Virus record (IMG/VR): IMGVR_UViG_3300049324_000034
Coordinates: 57,539-121,538 of that record
Length of the DNA stretch: 64,000 bases
Source: a virus
Strand: one strand, 5' to 3'
Of the stretch, positions 16,928 through 25,321 are shown piece after piece; the stretch's first letter is position 1, and every line of letters begins with the position of its first letter. The translations under genes and the position numbers were made by a program. The notes under the pieces were generated by a model, which saw only the letters and a program-made list of their open reading frames with translations, was not told where the DNA came from and ran no database searches.

Positions 16928-17592
16928 CACGCGCCCTCCAGCCGAACCAGGGTCATGCAGTGGTTGCGGACGTCCTCGCTCTTGACGTTGCGCTGGCAGT
17001 CCCCAGTGCCGTGCAGGTGGACCTCCAGGCGGTGATGCCACCACACATCCCCGGTGATCGGGTTACCGCAGCCACCACAGCGATACTCCCGCCAACCCCG
17101 CGTAAAGATCTTGTCGGCCTTGTCGATGACCGCCCGGTCGAGGTTGATGCCGGCCTGCTCGGCGTGAGAGCGGATGGCGAGCACCACTCGGACCATGGCG
17201 ATGCCCACCGCGCTCCACTCGCCGGACCGCCGGGCGTGCCCCAGTGCCCGGCGCAACGGCTGGGCGAGTTGGGTGACGTAGTAACTGGGCGCCTTGTCGG
17301 CGAACACCATCTCCGGCGTCGCGCCATCAGTCCACGCCGCCAGCTCCGCATCGAGGTCGACCTGCGGAAGGTAGTGGTTCAACAGATAGATGGTGATCAG
17401 TACATCGGCGAACTCCTCGCGCAGCTCCCGCGCCGTTCCGTCCAGGAGGGCCCGATCCAGCTCGTCGCCCTCCTCGACCATCGACATGAACTGGATTGCC
17501 GGCATGTACTGCGGTGGAGCCGGAAACTCCCGGCCCACCTCGCGAGCAATCCGCTCTGCCAACTTCGCCATGTTCACAGTGGTAGTAGCCAT
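16927..17592 (-). CDS. MazG-like nucleotide pyrophosphohydrolase with C-terminal zinc ribbon
   Basis: 221 residues, ATG 17592 (TGATG with the gene upstream). The all-alpha NTP-PPase signature is clear: EExxE (Glu40, 41, 44) then ExxD (Glu60, Asp63) in LREEFADVLITIY. The C-terminal part adds CGGCGN and further His/Cys residues, so the protein is longer than minimal phage MazG domains. The family hydrolyses NTPs to NMP plus pyrophosphate, for example to clear modified or excess dNTPs. Nudix and DUF1643 genes lie in the same operon. Confidence 0.78.
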   Translation of the reverse strand: MATTTVNMAKLAERIAREVGREFPAPPQYMPAIQFMSMVEEGDELDRALLDGTARELREEFADVLITIYLLNHYLPQVDLDAELAAWTDGATPEMVFADKAPSYYVTQLAQPLRRALGHARRSGEWSAVGIAMVRVVLAIRSHAEQAGINLDRAVIDKADKIFTRGWREYRCGGCGNPITGDVWWHHRLEVHLHGTGDCQRNVKSEDVRNHCMTLVRLEGA

Positions 17593-18122
17593 CAGGGCCT
17601 CGATCCGAAGGTCACAAGCTCGGTCGCATACCCCAGGGTCAGGGGATGCTTGGGTTCGCCCGACTTCACAGTGCCCAGGCACATCGGCGGCCGGGGACTG
17701 TGGCGCCAGATCCGCGCGGTCACCTCCGGTGCGCGGGTCGCCGCGTACGGGGTCGCACCCCAGCCGCACACCACGAGGGCGGCACCGCGCACCGCTGTGC
17801 TGATGTAGTGGTCGTTCTCCGGTCCCACGGCGTCAATACCGGGGACGAGTAGGGCTTTCGGGTCGCGGGAGCGCCAGGCGAACAGGTTGACGACGGTGAT
17901 ACCGCCGCACTTCCACGACATCGCGAAACCCATGCACTTCCTGATCGTGGCGTCGTCGGAGCGCGCGTCAGCGGTGCTCGGGTTCAGCATGACCCACACG
18001 CAGTAGGGCAGTCGGGGATTCCACACCCGAGTGAGCTGGTAGCGGTACTCGGAGTGCTCACCCCGGATCACCGCGTCTTTGCACACCAGATGCGGTGGCG
18101 GTTGCATCGTCGCTGTAGTCAT
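17592..18122 (-). CDS. DUF1643 family protein
   Basis: 176 residues; ATG 18122 gives an ATGA overlap, with ATG 18131 as alternative. The family pattern is clear in order: VWVMLNPSTADA, DDATIRKCMGFA, GGITVVNLFAWRSRDP, GPENDHYI, LVVCGWG and a C-terminal GTVKSGEPKHPL. DUF1643 proteins are widespread in bacteria and phages and have no established activity; the conserved Asn-Pro-Ser and Lys/His-Pro motifs suggest an enzyme. Confidence 0.82.
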   Translation of the reverse strand: MTTATMQPPPHLVCKDAVIRGEHSEYRYQLTRVWNPRLPYCVWVMLNPSTADARSDDATIRKCMGFAMSWKCGGITVVNLFAWRSRDPKALLVPGIDAVGPENDHYISTAVRGAALVVCGWGATPYAATRAPEVTARIWRHSPRPPMCLGTVKSGEPKHPLTLGYATELVTFGSRP

Positions 18123-18277
18123 CGTTTCCATCCCGCCCGTTTCCGGGCTGTCCTTTTGTTCCGTCCGGTTACCTGCTGGGCGTGAGGCGGCACCTTGCCG
18201 CACTTATTGGTGACCAGATGGTCACGGGCGTACCCAGCGTTGTGGAACGCCTGCTGGCAATACGGGCAAGCCTTCAC
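18119..18277 (-). CDS. Small C2HC zinc-finger protein
   Basis: 52 residues from GTG 18277 (GTGA overlap). ACPYCQQAFHNAGYARDHLVTN with the following C gives Cx2C-x12-H-x5-C, a zinc finger, followed by a very basic tail (KRTARKRAGWKR). It probably binds nucleic acid. Too short to appear in most gene calls. Confidence 0.65.
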   Translation of the reverse strand: MKACPYCQQAFHNAGYARDHLVTNKCGKVPPHAQQVTGRNKRTARKRAGWKR

Positions 18278-19089
18278 AGAACCGACGCCCTCGTCGCCCG
18301 CTGACCATCCGGGCCGGGCGTCGGCAGGGCACTGCCCGTCGGGGCGAACGCGGGGCAGTAGGCCCGCACCTTGCACTCCGCACACACCGCGCCCGGCGTC
18401 GGTGTGAACTTCGTATCGGTCTCCGCTTGCCGCGCCGTGGCGGCCACCGCCGAGCCCGCCGCGCGGGCAGCGGTGACCTCAATCGGTGCGGACACCGCGA
18501 CCGCCGCGTTGATCGACGCGATCTCGATCTTGACCCGCTTCGGGGCGTAGGTGCGGCCCGCGCACAACGCGCCCAGCGCAAGCTGGCGATTGCGCTGCAA
18601 GTCTCGAGAGCGGGGTAGCTCAACGGTGGACTTCCAGTCCCGCACCACCAGCGCGCTGTCTCGCTCGTAGAGCACATCGGCCCGGTAGACGATCGGCACC
18701 CCGTCGACGGCGATCTCCATGTTGACCTCAGTGCCGATCACGAAGTCGCCAGGCTGGGGTCCCAGGTGATGCAGCGCGCGCATCACCGTGTCGTAGGCCT
18801 CGTCGAGATCAAGGGTGTCCTCGACGTTCGCGCGGATCGCCGCTTCGATGATGGCGGAGTCGACAACATCACCGACCCGGCGATAGGTCACCGCCGGGGC
18901 CAGGTCCCGCCGCCGGCAGTCATCCCATTGGGCGTAGCCGACGGCGAGCCCGGCGTGCAGCACAATTCCCCGCGCGCTCTCTGCGGTGTCCTCTGGTTCG
19001 ACGTTGGCGACGTTGCGCAGCCACCACGCGCGCGGGCACTCGCTGTAGAGCCGGTGCGCGGACACACTCCAGGGTCGACGTAGCGTCAT
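18274..19089 (-). CDS. Cas4/RecB-like PD-(D/E)XK exonuclease
   Basis: 271 residues, ATG 19089. The pattern fits Cas4/RecB-like nucleases that carry an iron-sulphur cluster: N-terminal Cys in SECPRAWW (Cys18), GIVLHAGLA helix, YRADVLYERDSALVVRDWKST (Asp-x(n)-Asp-x-Lys active site), QLALGALCAG helix, and the C-terminal CAECKVRAYC triplet. Such phage enzymes resect DNA ends for recombination. It is surrounded by small zinc proteins and lies in the replication operon; no CRISPR array or other cas gene is present. Confidence 0.82.
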   Translation of the reverse strand: MTLRRPWSVSAHRLYSECPRAWWLRNVANVEPEDTAESARGIVLHAGLAVGYAQWDDCRRRDLAPAVTYRRVGDVVDSAIIEAAIRANVEDTLDLDEAYDTVMRALHHLGPQPGDFVIGTEVNMEIAVDGVPIVYRADVLYERDSALVVRDWKSTVELPRSRDLQRNRQLALGALCAGRTYAPKRVKIEIASINAAVAVSAPIEVTAARAAGSAVAATARQAETDTKFTPTPGAVCAECKVRAYCPAFAPTGSALPTPGPDGQRATRASVL

Positions 19090-19523
19090 CGCAGGATGCA
19101 CCCCCGGTGCGGGCTGCTGTGATAGCCCCGCTTCGGGTCGCAGCGGTCACCGACGGCACCGAACTCGGCCTGCTCAACTAGGCGTGCCTGCGCCCACCGC
19201 AGCGCGGCGGCGTAGTCGGCACCAGCATCGGGCGAACTGAGATCACTCAACGTCGTCCCGGTCGCCCGATGGTCGAGCCACCAGGTGCGGTCGACCACAG
19301 TGACGTCGACTGAACCGAACGTGGCGCACAGCGCTCCGGTGGCCGTGATCCGCACATCGGTGGGCTGAGTCAAGGCCAGCACCGTGAATCTCGCGTCCTC
19401 CAGGGTGTCCAGGACGAAAGCGGTCATCTCCTCTGAGGTGGTGGGGACCTCCTCGCCGCGCATGAACCTGCGGAGGCGAATCGAAAACGCGTTCGCCAAG
19501 ACTTCTGCTGGGGTCGGACTCAC
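19086..19523 (-). CDS. Unknown soluble protein
   Basis: 145 residues from GTG 19523 (GTGA overlap with the zinc-ribbon gene upstream). An alpha-helical start (TPAEVLANAFSIRLRRFMRGEEVP) is followed by beta strands and a Cys/His-rich end (RCDPKRGYHSSPHRGCILR). No family recognised. Confidence 0.55.
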   Translation of the reverse strand: MSPTPAEVLANAFSIRLRRFMRGEEVPTTSEEMTAFVLDTLEDARFTVLALTQPTDVRITATGALCATFGSVDVTVVDRTWWLDHRATGTTLSDLSSPDAGADYAAALRWAQARLVEQAEFGAVGDRCDPKRGYHSSPHRGCILR

Positions 19524-19882
19524 ACTGCCACCGCCGTTTCCGGGTCCGCGTCGGACCACTCTTTGATCTGGCCGGTCTCTCGGTCGATGCGAATGCCGCG
19601 ATGCGGCAAGCGGTGACCGTCGGCGAGCAGGCAGCGGTAGTGGTGCTCGGCCAGCTCGGCATAGTTGGGCGCGTCTTTCACCAGCGGGTAGTCCACCCAG
19701 GGATGGCGCTCGGCGGTGCACTGCGCGGCGTCGTCGATCCGGTAGCCGTGGTCGCCGCCGCTTGACCAAGTTAGTTCGCAGTGATCACAGTCGTACCCGT
19801 CGCCTGTAGCGGTCGTCTCGGTGAGGCACAGAGGGCAGTCGGGGGCGTTGAACTCCAGGTCAGGTACTGCTGGGGCCGACAT
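19520..19882 (-). CDS. Zinc-ribbon protein
   Basis: 120 residues, ATG 19882. CPLCLTET and CDHCELTW form a two-knuckle zinc ribbon (about 16-36); QCTAERHPW and HHYRCLLADGH add more potential ligands. It starts inside the end of the gene upstream (23-bp overlap). Function unknown. Confidence 0.62.
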   Translation of the reverse strand: MSAPAVPDLEFNAPDCPLCLTETTATGDGYDCDHCELTWSSGGDHGYRIDDAAQCTAERHPWVDYPLVKDAPNYAELAEHHYRCLLADGHRLPHRGIRIDRETGQIKEWSDADPETAVAV

Positions 19883-20120
19883 CGGGGCCCTCCTCAGCGT
19901 TGAAAGTGATCGCGAACAGGCCCATGCCGGGTAGCTGTTGCTGACCGGGCAGGGGTGTCACCACGGGCATGCCGCCGCGACGGCGCAGCTCCACGATCAG
20001 GTTCTCGATCACGATCACCTCATCGAGGTCACTCATGCACTGCGCCCGCTCCAGGTACTCCACGAGGTCGCGCATCACATGCCCGCGCGCCTTGCGTATC
20101 CGCTCGCGTTTGCTCGCCAT
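19860..20120 (-). CDS. Small helical protein
   Basis: 86 residues, ATG 20120 (TGATG coupling). The N-terminus MASKRERIRKARGH is strongly basic, followed by two helices; the C-terminus is Gln/Pro/Gly-rich. A nucleic-acid contact is possible from the basic start. No family recognised. Confidence 0.55.
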   Translation of the reverse strand: MASKRERIRKARGHVMRDLVEYLERAQCMSDLDEVIVIENLIVELRRRGGMPVVTPLPGQQQLPGMGLFAITFNAEEGPDVGPSST

Positions 20121-20626
20121 CAGAGGGCACCCAGGGCCTTCAGTAGTGGTTCGGTCGCCGCCTGCACCGACGAGGGGACACCCTTGAACAGGGGCACGAT
20201 GTAGTCGGCGTGGAGCTCGAACCGTTCCCGACGGACCGGGTTGGTGGGGTACTGGAAAGACCACGTGCGAGCGCCCACGTTGACCAGCAGGATCCGGTCG
20301 GTGTCGGCCATACCGCCGCAGATGGGCAGCACCCGCACTCGGTAGGCGGCACCATTGCCGGGGCACCAATCGCGCCACTCCGACCGCGCCCGATCCAGGG
20401 TGAACTCTGGGCTGCGGGAGATCAGGTCCGCGATGTGCGCCTGATGTTGACGCTGCGCTCTGGCCGCCCCGCCCCGCGACGGGGGCAGCAGTACCTCAGT
20501 GCCCTTCCAGCCGCACTGGCACGCTGGGGTCGTCGCAAACGCGTGACTGCCGGTCTTGCCGGTCCTGCCCAGGTCGCGGCGGTCGGGGCGTTCAGTGTGT
20601 CCGGGTAGGACGTCGCGGCGCTTCAT
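20120..20626 (-). CDS. Unknown protein
   Basis: 168 residues, ATG 20626 overlapping the RapZ-like gene stop (ATGA). CQCGW (CxC) lies in an otherwise mixed fold; LVNVGARTWSFQYP and HADYIVPLFKG are strand-like. No catalytic motif recognised. Confidence 0.55.
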   Translation of the reverse strand: MKRRDVLPGHTERPDRRDLGRTGKTGSHAFATTPACQCGWKGTEVLLPPSRGGAARAQRQHQAHIADLISRSPEFTLDRARSEWRDWCPGNGAAYRVRVLPICGGMADTDRILLVNVGARTWSFQYPTNPVRRERFELHADYIVPLFKGVPSSVQAATEPLLKALGAL

Positions 20627-21015
20627 CGGAGCACCACGGGCTTACCGAGATCGCGGTGACCCACCACAGCTAGTCGCTGAGTCGAGGTCAGCCGGTAGGC
20701 GAGGTGATCGGCGAGAACTACGGAGCGATGCCGCCCCCCGGCACAGCCGATGGCGACCCTCAACGCCACTCCGCGCTCCAGTGCGATCGGATAGAGGGCG
20801 TCGATCGCGGTGAGTAGGCCGTTGATCAAACCGAGAGCACCGGGAGTGTCCAGTACCCGCTGAATGACCCGCACGTCCTGACCGTCGAGTTCCCGGAAGG
20901 CCGGGTCGACGTGGGGGTCTCGCAGGTGGCGCCGCACGTCGACGGTGAGGTCGTAGTCTCCGTGCAGCTCACCGTGTAGGTAGCCGAACGATCTGATAAT
21001 GACGGGGTTGGACAA
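20623..21015 (-). CDS. RapZ C-terminal-domain-like protein
   Basis: 130 residues from TTG 21015 with an AGGAGG site. It matches the C-terminal half of RapZ (RNase adaptor) rather than the full about 285-residue protein: DVRRHLRDPHVDP (about 26-38), LDGQDVRV, AIGCAGGRHRSV (88-99) and GHRD (119-122). In bacteria this domain senses a small-molecule or RNA signal; the N-terminal P-loop kinase-like half is missing here. First gene behind the promoter at 21036-21058. Its phage role is unknown. Confidence 0.8.
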   Translation of the reverse strand: MSNPVIIRSFGYLHGELHGDYDLTVDVRRHLRDPHVDPAFRELDGQDVRVIQRVLDTPGALGLINGLLTAIDALYPIALERGVALRVAIGCAGGRHRSVVLADHLAYRLTSTQRLAVVGHRDLGKPVVLR

Positions 21016-21035
21016 GGGAACCTCCTGGACGTCGA

Positions 21036-21058
21036 CCGGAACGAGGTTCAGCCTACCA
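21036..21058 (-). promoter_or_regulatory. Promoter/leader element TAGGCT-N8-TTCCGG
   Basis: Minus strand: TGG TAGGCT, 8 nt, TTCCGG with G in front; 27 nt before the TTG start at 21015. It drives the RapZ-like to DUF1643/MazG part of the operon. Confidence 0.75.
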
Positions 21059-21064
21059 TACCGG

Positions 21065-21343
21065 CTAGACCTTGCCGCGACGGGAATACGCCCCCCGCGA
21101 CCGCGTCGGCGACTGATTCGGGATCACCGGCTCCGCGCCCCCATCATCGAGCGCGGCCATCGCCGCCGGAATACAACGCGGATGCACCCCACCGTGCGCC
21201 GGATGACGCCACACCGTCGAATGCCCACACACGATGCAGCGGTGCAGCGGCCCGTCATCAACCAGCACCGCCAGCCACAACAGCGTCTCAATCGGCCCGA
21301 CAACATCGACCACCCCCGTGTCGGAACCGACCCACTCACTCAC
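21065..21343 (-). CDS. Small zinc-type protein
   Basis: 92 residues from GTG 21343 (8-bp overlap with the primase end). RCIVCGHSTVWRHPAHGGVHPRC holds CxxC plus His/Cys ligands, a likely zinc knuckle; the C-terminus is basic (SPTRSRGAYSRRGKV). Sits directly after the primase. Confidence 0.6.
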   Translation of the reverse strand: MSEWVGSDTGVVDVVGPIETLLWLAVLVDDGPLHRCIVCGHSTVWRHPAHGGVHPRCIPAAMAALDDGGAEPVIPNQSPTRSRGAYSRRGKV

Positions 21344-23666
21344 CGCCGATCACCCGGATGTCATTGCGCTTGTCGTCGCTGTCACGCTGCGCCGCCCGCA
21401 TCCCCACCTGCGCCCACAACTCCGCGTCCACCAGATCCTCCGGCACCCGAACCCACTGCTCCGCGTCATGCACCACCCGATTGCCCTCCTCAATACCCAT
21501 CCCCGCACGCACCTTGCAGCGCAACTCCCCCAGCGTGTCGCCCATGTGCGCCGCATCCGGCGGGGTGTGCCCCAGGCGCTGCATCGCGCCCCGGATGTTC
21601 ACCAGCGGAATCCACACCCCGTCGTCATCAGTCACCCACGGGTCGCGCGTCGTGCACGCCGTAGCGAACAACCCCGTGCCCGTCGAATGCCGCAACAGCC
21701 CCACCACCGCTAGGCGCATCGCCTCAGCCGGGGTACCGGCCGGCATGTCCCGGCACAGCTCGTACATCAGCTTCAGACCCTGCTCATCGGAACGCCACTC
21801 CCGCACCACATCGACGAACAGGTTCAGGTCGTGCTGCAAGATCCCCGACACCCGCGCGCGGGCATCCCAGTCGCCCTTGGCGTGCCAGCGCGTCGCCCCC
21901 ACCGAGCCCGGCCGCCACGTGCCCCCCTTGACCACGGAGTCGACACTGCGCCGCAGCCACACCCGGACCTCGTTGTTGCCGGTGAGCTTGCGTTCCCCCA
22001 CCGCCCACACCGTCACCCCCGGCGGCAACCCCAGGGCCGTGGACAGCTGTGCGCACTGCAACTCCTCCGTGGAGTTGCGCGGCCCGCGCGGCAGCGAGTC
22101 GTCAATGCCCTGACGGGGCGCGACCGCCGCGTCGGCGTGCTCGGCCAGTAGGTCGGGCTCCACCGGGGGCACCGCCCGCAGCAAGGGCGGTTCCGGGACG
22201 TCGCCCTCATCGCCCGATCCGGATCCAACGCTGACGTCGTTTTCGTTGGAATCCGACGTCGAAGCTCCAACCTCAGTTGGTGCCGGCGCCTGAACCTCCA
22301 ACGTAACGGCGTTTTCGTTATAGGCCGGTCCGTCATCTACAACTTCTGATGTAGGTGCGTCTACAGCATCTGAGGTAGCTCCCAGATTGGGTTCAGTTTG
22401 GAGCTGGTTTGGAGCTGGGTTGTCGTCGTCACCCTGGGCGGTCACCTCCGCCGTGACCGCCTGGATCGCCGCCAGGTGTCCCTCCGTCGTCGACTCCCGC
22501 GCCCGCATCGACGCCAGCACCCGGCCGATGGTGCGACCGATGTAGTAGGCGCCCCGCCGGGCCGGATCAACCTTCTCCACCCGGTGATCCACCCGCAGCC
22601 GCCGGCACATCAACGCCTCGGCGACGCAGTCCAGGCCGATGTTCTCCCGCAGCAGTGCCGTCACCAGCGCCGCGTCAATGCTGGAATGATCGTTGTCGTA
22701 CTGGGCGTCGGCCGCCCCGGACCAGATCGCCGCCAACTCCGGTGCCCACCCCGAGTCGAGGATCGCTTCCAGCCAGTCCGGCACGTAAGCCGGTGCGAGC
22801 AGGCGCACGCCCGCCCACAGGCCCGGCAGGTCCACTCCCGCGATGGTCTGCCCACCGTTGCCGGCGTCCCCACCGCGCAGGGGTCCGAGCAGCTTCTCCG
22901 GCGCGAGCACCGCCCGGATGTCGTCGAGGTCGTAACGGCGTGACGCGTCGACATCGAGCAGCACCACCGGGCGGTGGTCGCCCTCGACCTTGTGGTTCCA
23001 ACTACCGGGGCAGCGCACCAGACGGTTCGTGTCCGTCGTCGGGTCCACATGCCAGCCACCCAGGCGTTTCGCCCGGATCTGGAGGCTCTTGACGAACGAC
23101 CACGCCAGCTCCTCCCCGGCCGCCCGGTCAGCGGCGATACGGGAAGGGTCGATGATCGGCACGCCGTCATCGTCGAAGTCCACGCAGCCATAGATCAGCG
23201 GCTCGGCCAGGCGCCAGTGCGCCTGCACCCCGTGGCCGGTGTTGACCAGCGCGGTAGGCGCCAGGCCGGTGCAGCGGGCGACCGCGACAGCGGTCTCCAG
23301 ATCGGGAACCAGGGGCATGCGGGAACCGTGCGCCACCCCAGCGATGTCGATGTCGGACCACAACCAGGCCAGGCCGTCCACATCAGCCATGGCCAGGCGC
23401 TTGAAAGCCTTGCCGGTCTGCGGGTCGATCGCGCGGGCGCCACGCGTGAGGCCCACCCCGACGTAGACCCCCACCGTGGTACTGGCTGCGGCGTGGGTGG
23501 TGATCGCAGACGCAAGGCTGTCCGCCGTAGCAGGCAGCCAATGCGTCTGCGGTCCCAGCGCCCCGGATGAGAACGTTGAGAGCGTCAACCTCAACCCGTC
23601 CAGCATCCCGCCGTGATCGCCGAGCAGCGCGCCTGCGAAGGTTCGCGCCTGCTCGGCGTCGCTCAC
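21336..23666 (-). CDS. AEP-type (prim-pol-like) primase, replication protein
   Basis: 776 residues from GTG 23666. The N-terminal about 260 residues carry AEP primase features: WSDIDIAG (Asp105, Asp107 for metals), NTGHGVQAHWRL, and NRLVRCPGSWNHK. A long acidic, low-complexity linker (about 430-520) separates this from a C-terminal domain with DPWVTDDDGVWIPL. It probably primes or initiates phage DNA replication. No Walker A helicase domain is apparent in the same protein, unlike many phage primase-helicases; a separate DNA polymerase was not seen in this window. Confidence 0.75.
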   Translation of the reverse strand: MSDAEQARTFAGALLGDHGGMLDGLRLTLSTFSSGALGPQTHWLPATADSLASAITTHAAASTTVGVYVGVGLTRGARAIDPQTGKAFKRLAMADVDGLAWLWSDIDIAGVAHGSRMPLVPDLETAVAVARCTGLAPTALVNTGHGVQAHWRLAEPLIYGCVDFDDDGVPIIDPSRIAADRAAGEELAWSFVKSLQIRAKRLGGWHVDPTTDTNRLVRCPGSWNHKVEGDHRPVVLLDVDASRRYDLDDIRAVLAPEKLLGPLRGGDAGNGGQTIAGVDLPGLWAGVRLLAPAYVPDWLEAILDSGWAPELAAIWSGAADAQYDNDHSSIDAALVTALLRENIGLDCVAEALMCRRLRVDHRVEKVDPARRGAYYIGRTIGRVLASMRARESTTEGHLAAIQAVTAEVTAQGDDDNPAPNQLQTEPNLGATSDAVDAPTSEVVDDGPAYNENAVTLEVQAPAPTEVGASTSDSNENDVSVGSGSGDEGDVPEPPLLRAVPPVEPDLLAEHADAAVAPRQGIDDSLPRGPRNSTEELQCAQLSTALGLPPGVTVWAVGERKLTGNNEVRVWLRRSVDSVVKGGTWRPGSVGATRWHAKGDWDARARVSGILQHDLNLFVDVVREWRSDEQGLKLMYELCRDMPAGTPAEAMRLAVVGLLRHSTGTGLFATACTTRDPWVTDDDGVWIPLVNIRGAMQRLGHTPPDAAHMGDTLGELRCKVRAGMGIEEGNRVVHDAEQWVRVPEDLVDAELWAQVGMRAAQRDSDDKRNDIRVIGGE

Positions 23667-24583
23667 GTCCCTGCGCCCTCGCCGTGGTCAGCGAAGTCGC
23701 CGCCCAGACCGGTGTCGCCCGACGGTGCCGGAGCGTCACCCGCTGCGGCAGCGGCCAACACCTCCGGGGTGAGCAGCGCACCGAACGCATCGGAGTAGGC
23801 CTTCGCGGCGTGCGCCGGAGAACCCTCCTCCGGTCCGCCCGCCTTCGTCGCCCGAACACCGGGCAGCGCACCAGCGAGCTTGACCACGATCTCGCCGTAC
23901 TTGTTACCGTTCTTAACCCGCTCCACCAGGGAGAACGCCAGCTTGAAACCGGAGTAGTGCGCGCGGGTCTTCACCGTCAGTTCGATCATCGCCTTGCGCA
24001 CCGCCGCCAGCGACGTCGGCGGAACCTGGATCAGCATCGGCAGCATCGACTGCGCCTCCAGCACGAACAGCAGCTTCTGCTGCTTACACGCCTTGCCCTT
24101 CGCGCCTTCCTTCGGTGAGCTACCCCACTGATCCATCGGACAGCCGGCGCACAACCGCTTGGGGTTCGCCCCCAGCACCACCACCGGAAGGTTCTCGTGA
24201 GACAGATCCCCCAGGTCCCCGTAGAGGCCCATCGGGTCCGGCGTCTTGCCGTCGGTCGACCAGCACGACGGGGGTTCGCTGGACAGCTCCACGCCGGGCC
24301 AGTACACCCGTGAGTCCGCCCAGTGAATCGGGATCGCCTCGATCACCGGCACCCGAGTGGCGGCCCCCAGCGCACTGGGGATCTTCCATTCGGTGTCGCC
24401 GCCCGTGGGCACTCCCACTCGCACGAGGTCGGACAGATCCAGCTTGCCGCCCACGTTGGCGCCGAAGGCTTCCAGCATCCCGTCGATGCCTTCGATCAAC
24501 GCCGGGTAATCCTCGACGTCAATCTGCTCAAGCGTCGCCAGCAACCCCGTGGGCTGCCGCTTCGCAACCGTTCCACCTGCCAT
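23663..24583 (-). CDS. Probable DNA-replication accessory (ssDNA-binding-like) protein
   Basis: 306 residues, ATG 24583 with a GGAGGAG site. RLCAGCPMDQWGS and ACKQQKLL suggest a small metal site in the middle; the second half (LPMLIQVPPTSLAAV, HYSGFKLAFSLVE) looks like an OB-type or annealing-protein core and the tail is acidic and disordered (AAAGDAPAPSGDTGLGGDF), as in ssDNA-binding proteins. Located directly upstream of the primase. The assignment is tentative. Confidence 0.5.
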   Translation of the reverse strand: MAGGTVAKRQPTGLLATLEQIDVEDYPALIEGIDGMLEAFGANVGGKLDLSDLVRVGVPTGGDTEWKIPSALGAATRVPVIEAIPIHWADSRVYWPGVELSSEPPSCWSTDGKTPDPMGLYGDLGDLSHENLPVVVLGANPKRLCAGCPMDQWGSSPKEGAKGKACKQQKLLFVLEAQSMLPMLIQVPPTSLAAVRKAMIELTVKTRAHYSGFKLAFSLVERVKNGNKYGEIVVKLAGALPGVRATKAGGPEEGSPAHAAKAYSDAFGALLTPEVLAAAAAGDAPAPSGDTGLGGDFADHGEGAGT

Positions 24584-24697
24584 GTTCCACCACTCCTCCT
24601 GCTAGAAGACCCCAGCGAACCCACTGCCCACCGGGGGGTAACACCACCCTCCAAACCGGGCACGGGGAGCGTTCAGCTTGCCCCGCACCCGGAGGTT

Positions 24698-25270
24698 TCA
24701 GCGGCCCGACGCGCCGTCAGGGGCACCGTCGAGCACAGAACTCGAAGCCCCAGCCATCCGGGCCCGCGCCCGGCTCGGGCGCGAGTTGGTGAAGCCGACC
24801 TTCCACACCTCTGAAGGTTCGATCAGCGCCGCCACGTGTGGCGGGATCGGCTTGCCCTCGTCCTCCAGGTCACGCAGCCACGCCGACAGCGTGTTCGAGT
24901 TGTAACCCTCTGGAGTGATCATGTGGGCCAGTCCGTCAGCGCGCAGGGCGGCGGCCACCTCGGTGGCTGTGGTCTCCTCAGCGCGCTTACGCGCCCAGAT
25001 CGTCGAACGCAGCGTGCCCTTGATGCCGTCGAGCCGAATCTCATCGGTGCCGGCGGCGACGTACTGCTCCGTGAGCTGCGCCTGCCCTTCGTCGATCAGT
25101 ACGGCGAGTTCCTTGATGCGGCGGGAGTGTTCCTTACGCTCGTCCTCCCAGGCCTTGACCTGGCGCAACAACTGAGGGTCGACACTGATGCCGACCGGGG
25201 CTGGCGGGGTGGGATCGGAGTCGCCGACGGCCAGGGCCGGGGCCTCACTTTGGGTAGCGGAAGTAGACAT
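24698..25270 (-). CDS. Coiled-coil protein upstream of ssDNA-binding-like gene
   Basis: 190 residues, ATG 25270 with GAGGAG. A helix-rich middle (about 35-90, RQVKAWEDERKEHSRRIKEL) followed by a segment IRLDGIKGTLRSTIWARKRAEE resembles host-nuclease-inhibitor or Gp157-like proteins of siphoviruses. First gene behind the promoter at 25293-25315. Confidence 0.55.
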   Translation of the reverse strand: MSTSATQSEAPALAVGDSDPTPPAPVGISVDPQLLRQVKAWEDERKEHSRRIKELAVLIDEGQAQLTEQYVAAGTDEIRLDGIKGTLRSTIWARKRAEETTATEVAAALRADGLAHMITPEGYNSNTLSAWLRDLEDEGKPIPPHVAALIEPSEVWKVGFTNSRPSRARARMAGASSSVLDGAPDGASGR

Positions 25271-25292
25271 CTGGATCTCCTCACTCAGTGGA

Positions 25293-25315
25293 CCGGAACA
25301 AATGAAACCTTACCA
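25293..25315 (-). promoter_or_regulatory. Promoter/leader element TAAGGT-N8-TTCCGG
   Basis: Minus strand: TGG TAAGGT, 8 nt, TTCCGG with G in front; 29 nt before ATG 25270. It drives the coiled-coil, ssDNA-binding-like and primase genes. Confidence 0.75.
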
Positions 25316-25321
25316 CACTGA

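Noticed and set aside
18274-19089. CRISPR-Cas system suggested by the Cas4-like gene
   Set aside because: No repeat array and no other cas gene were seen; Cas4/RecB-like nucleases are common stand-alone phage recombination enzymes.
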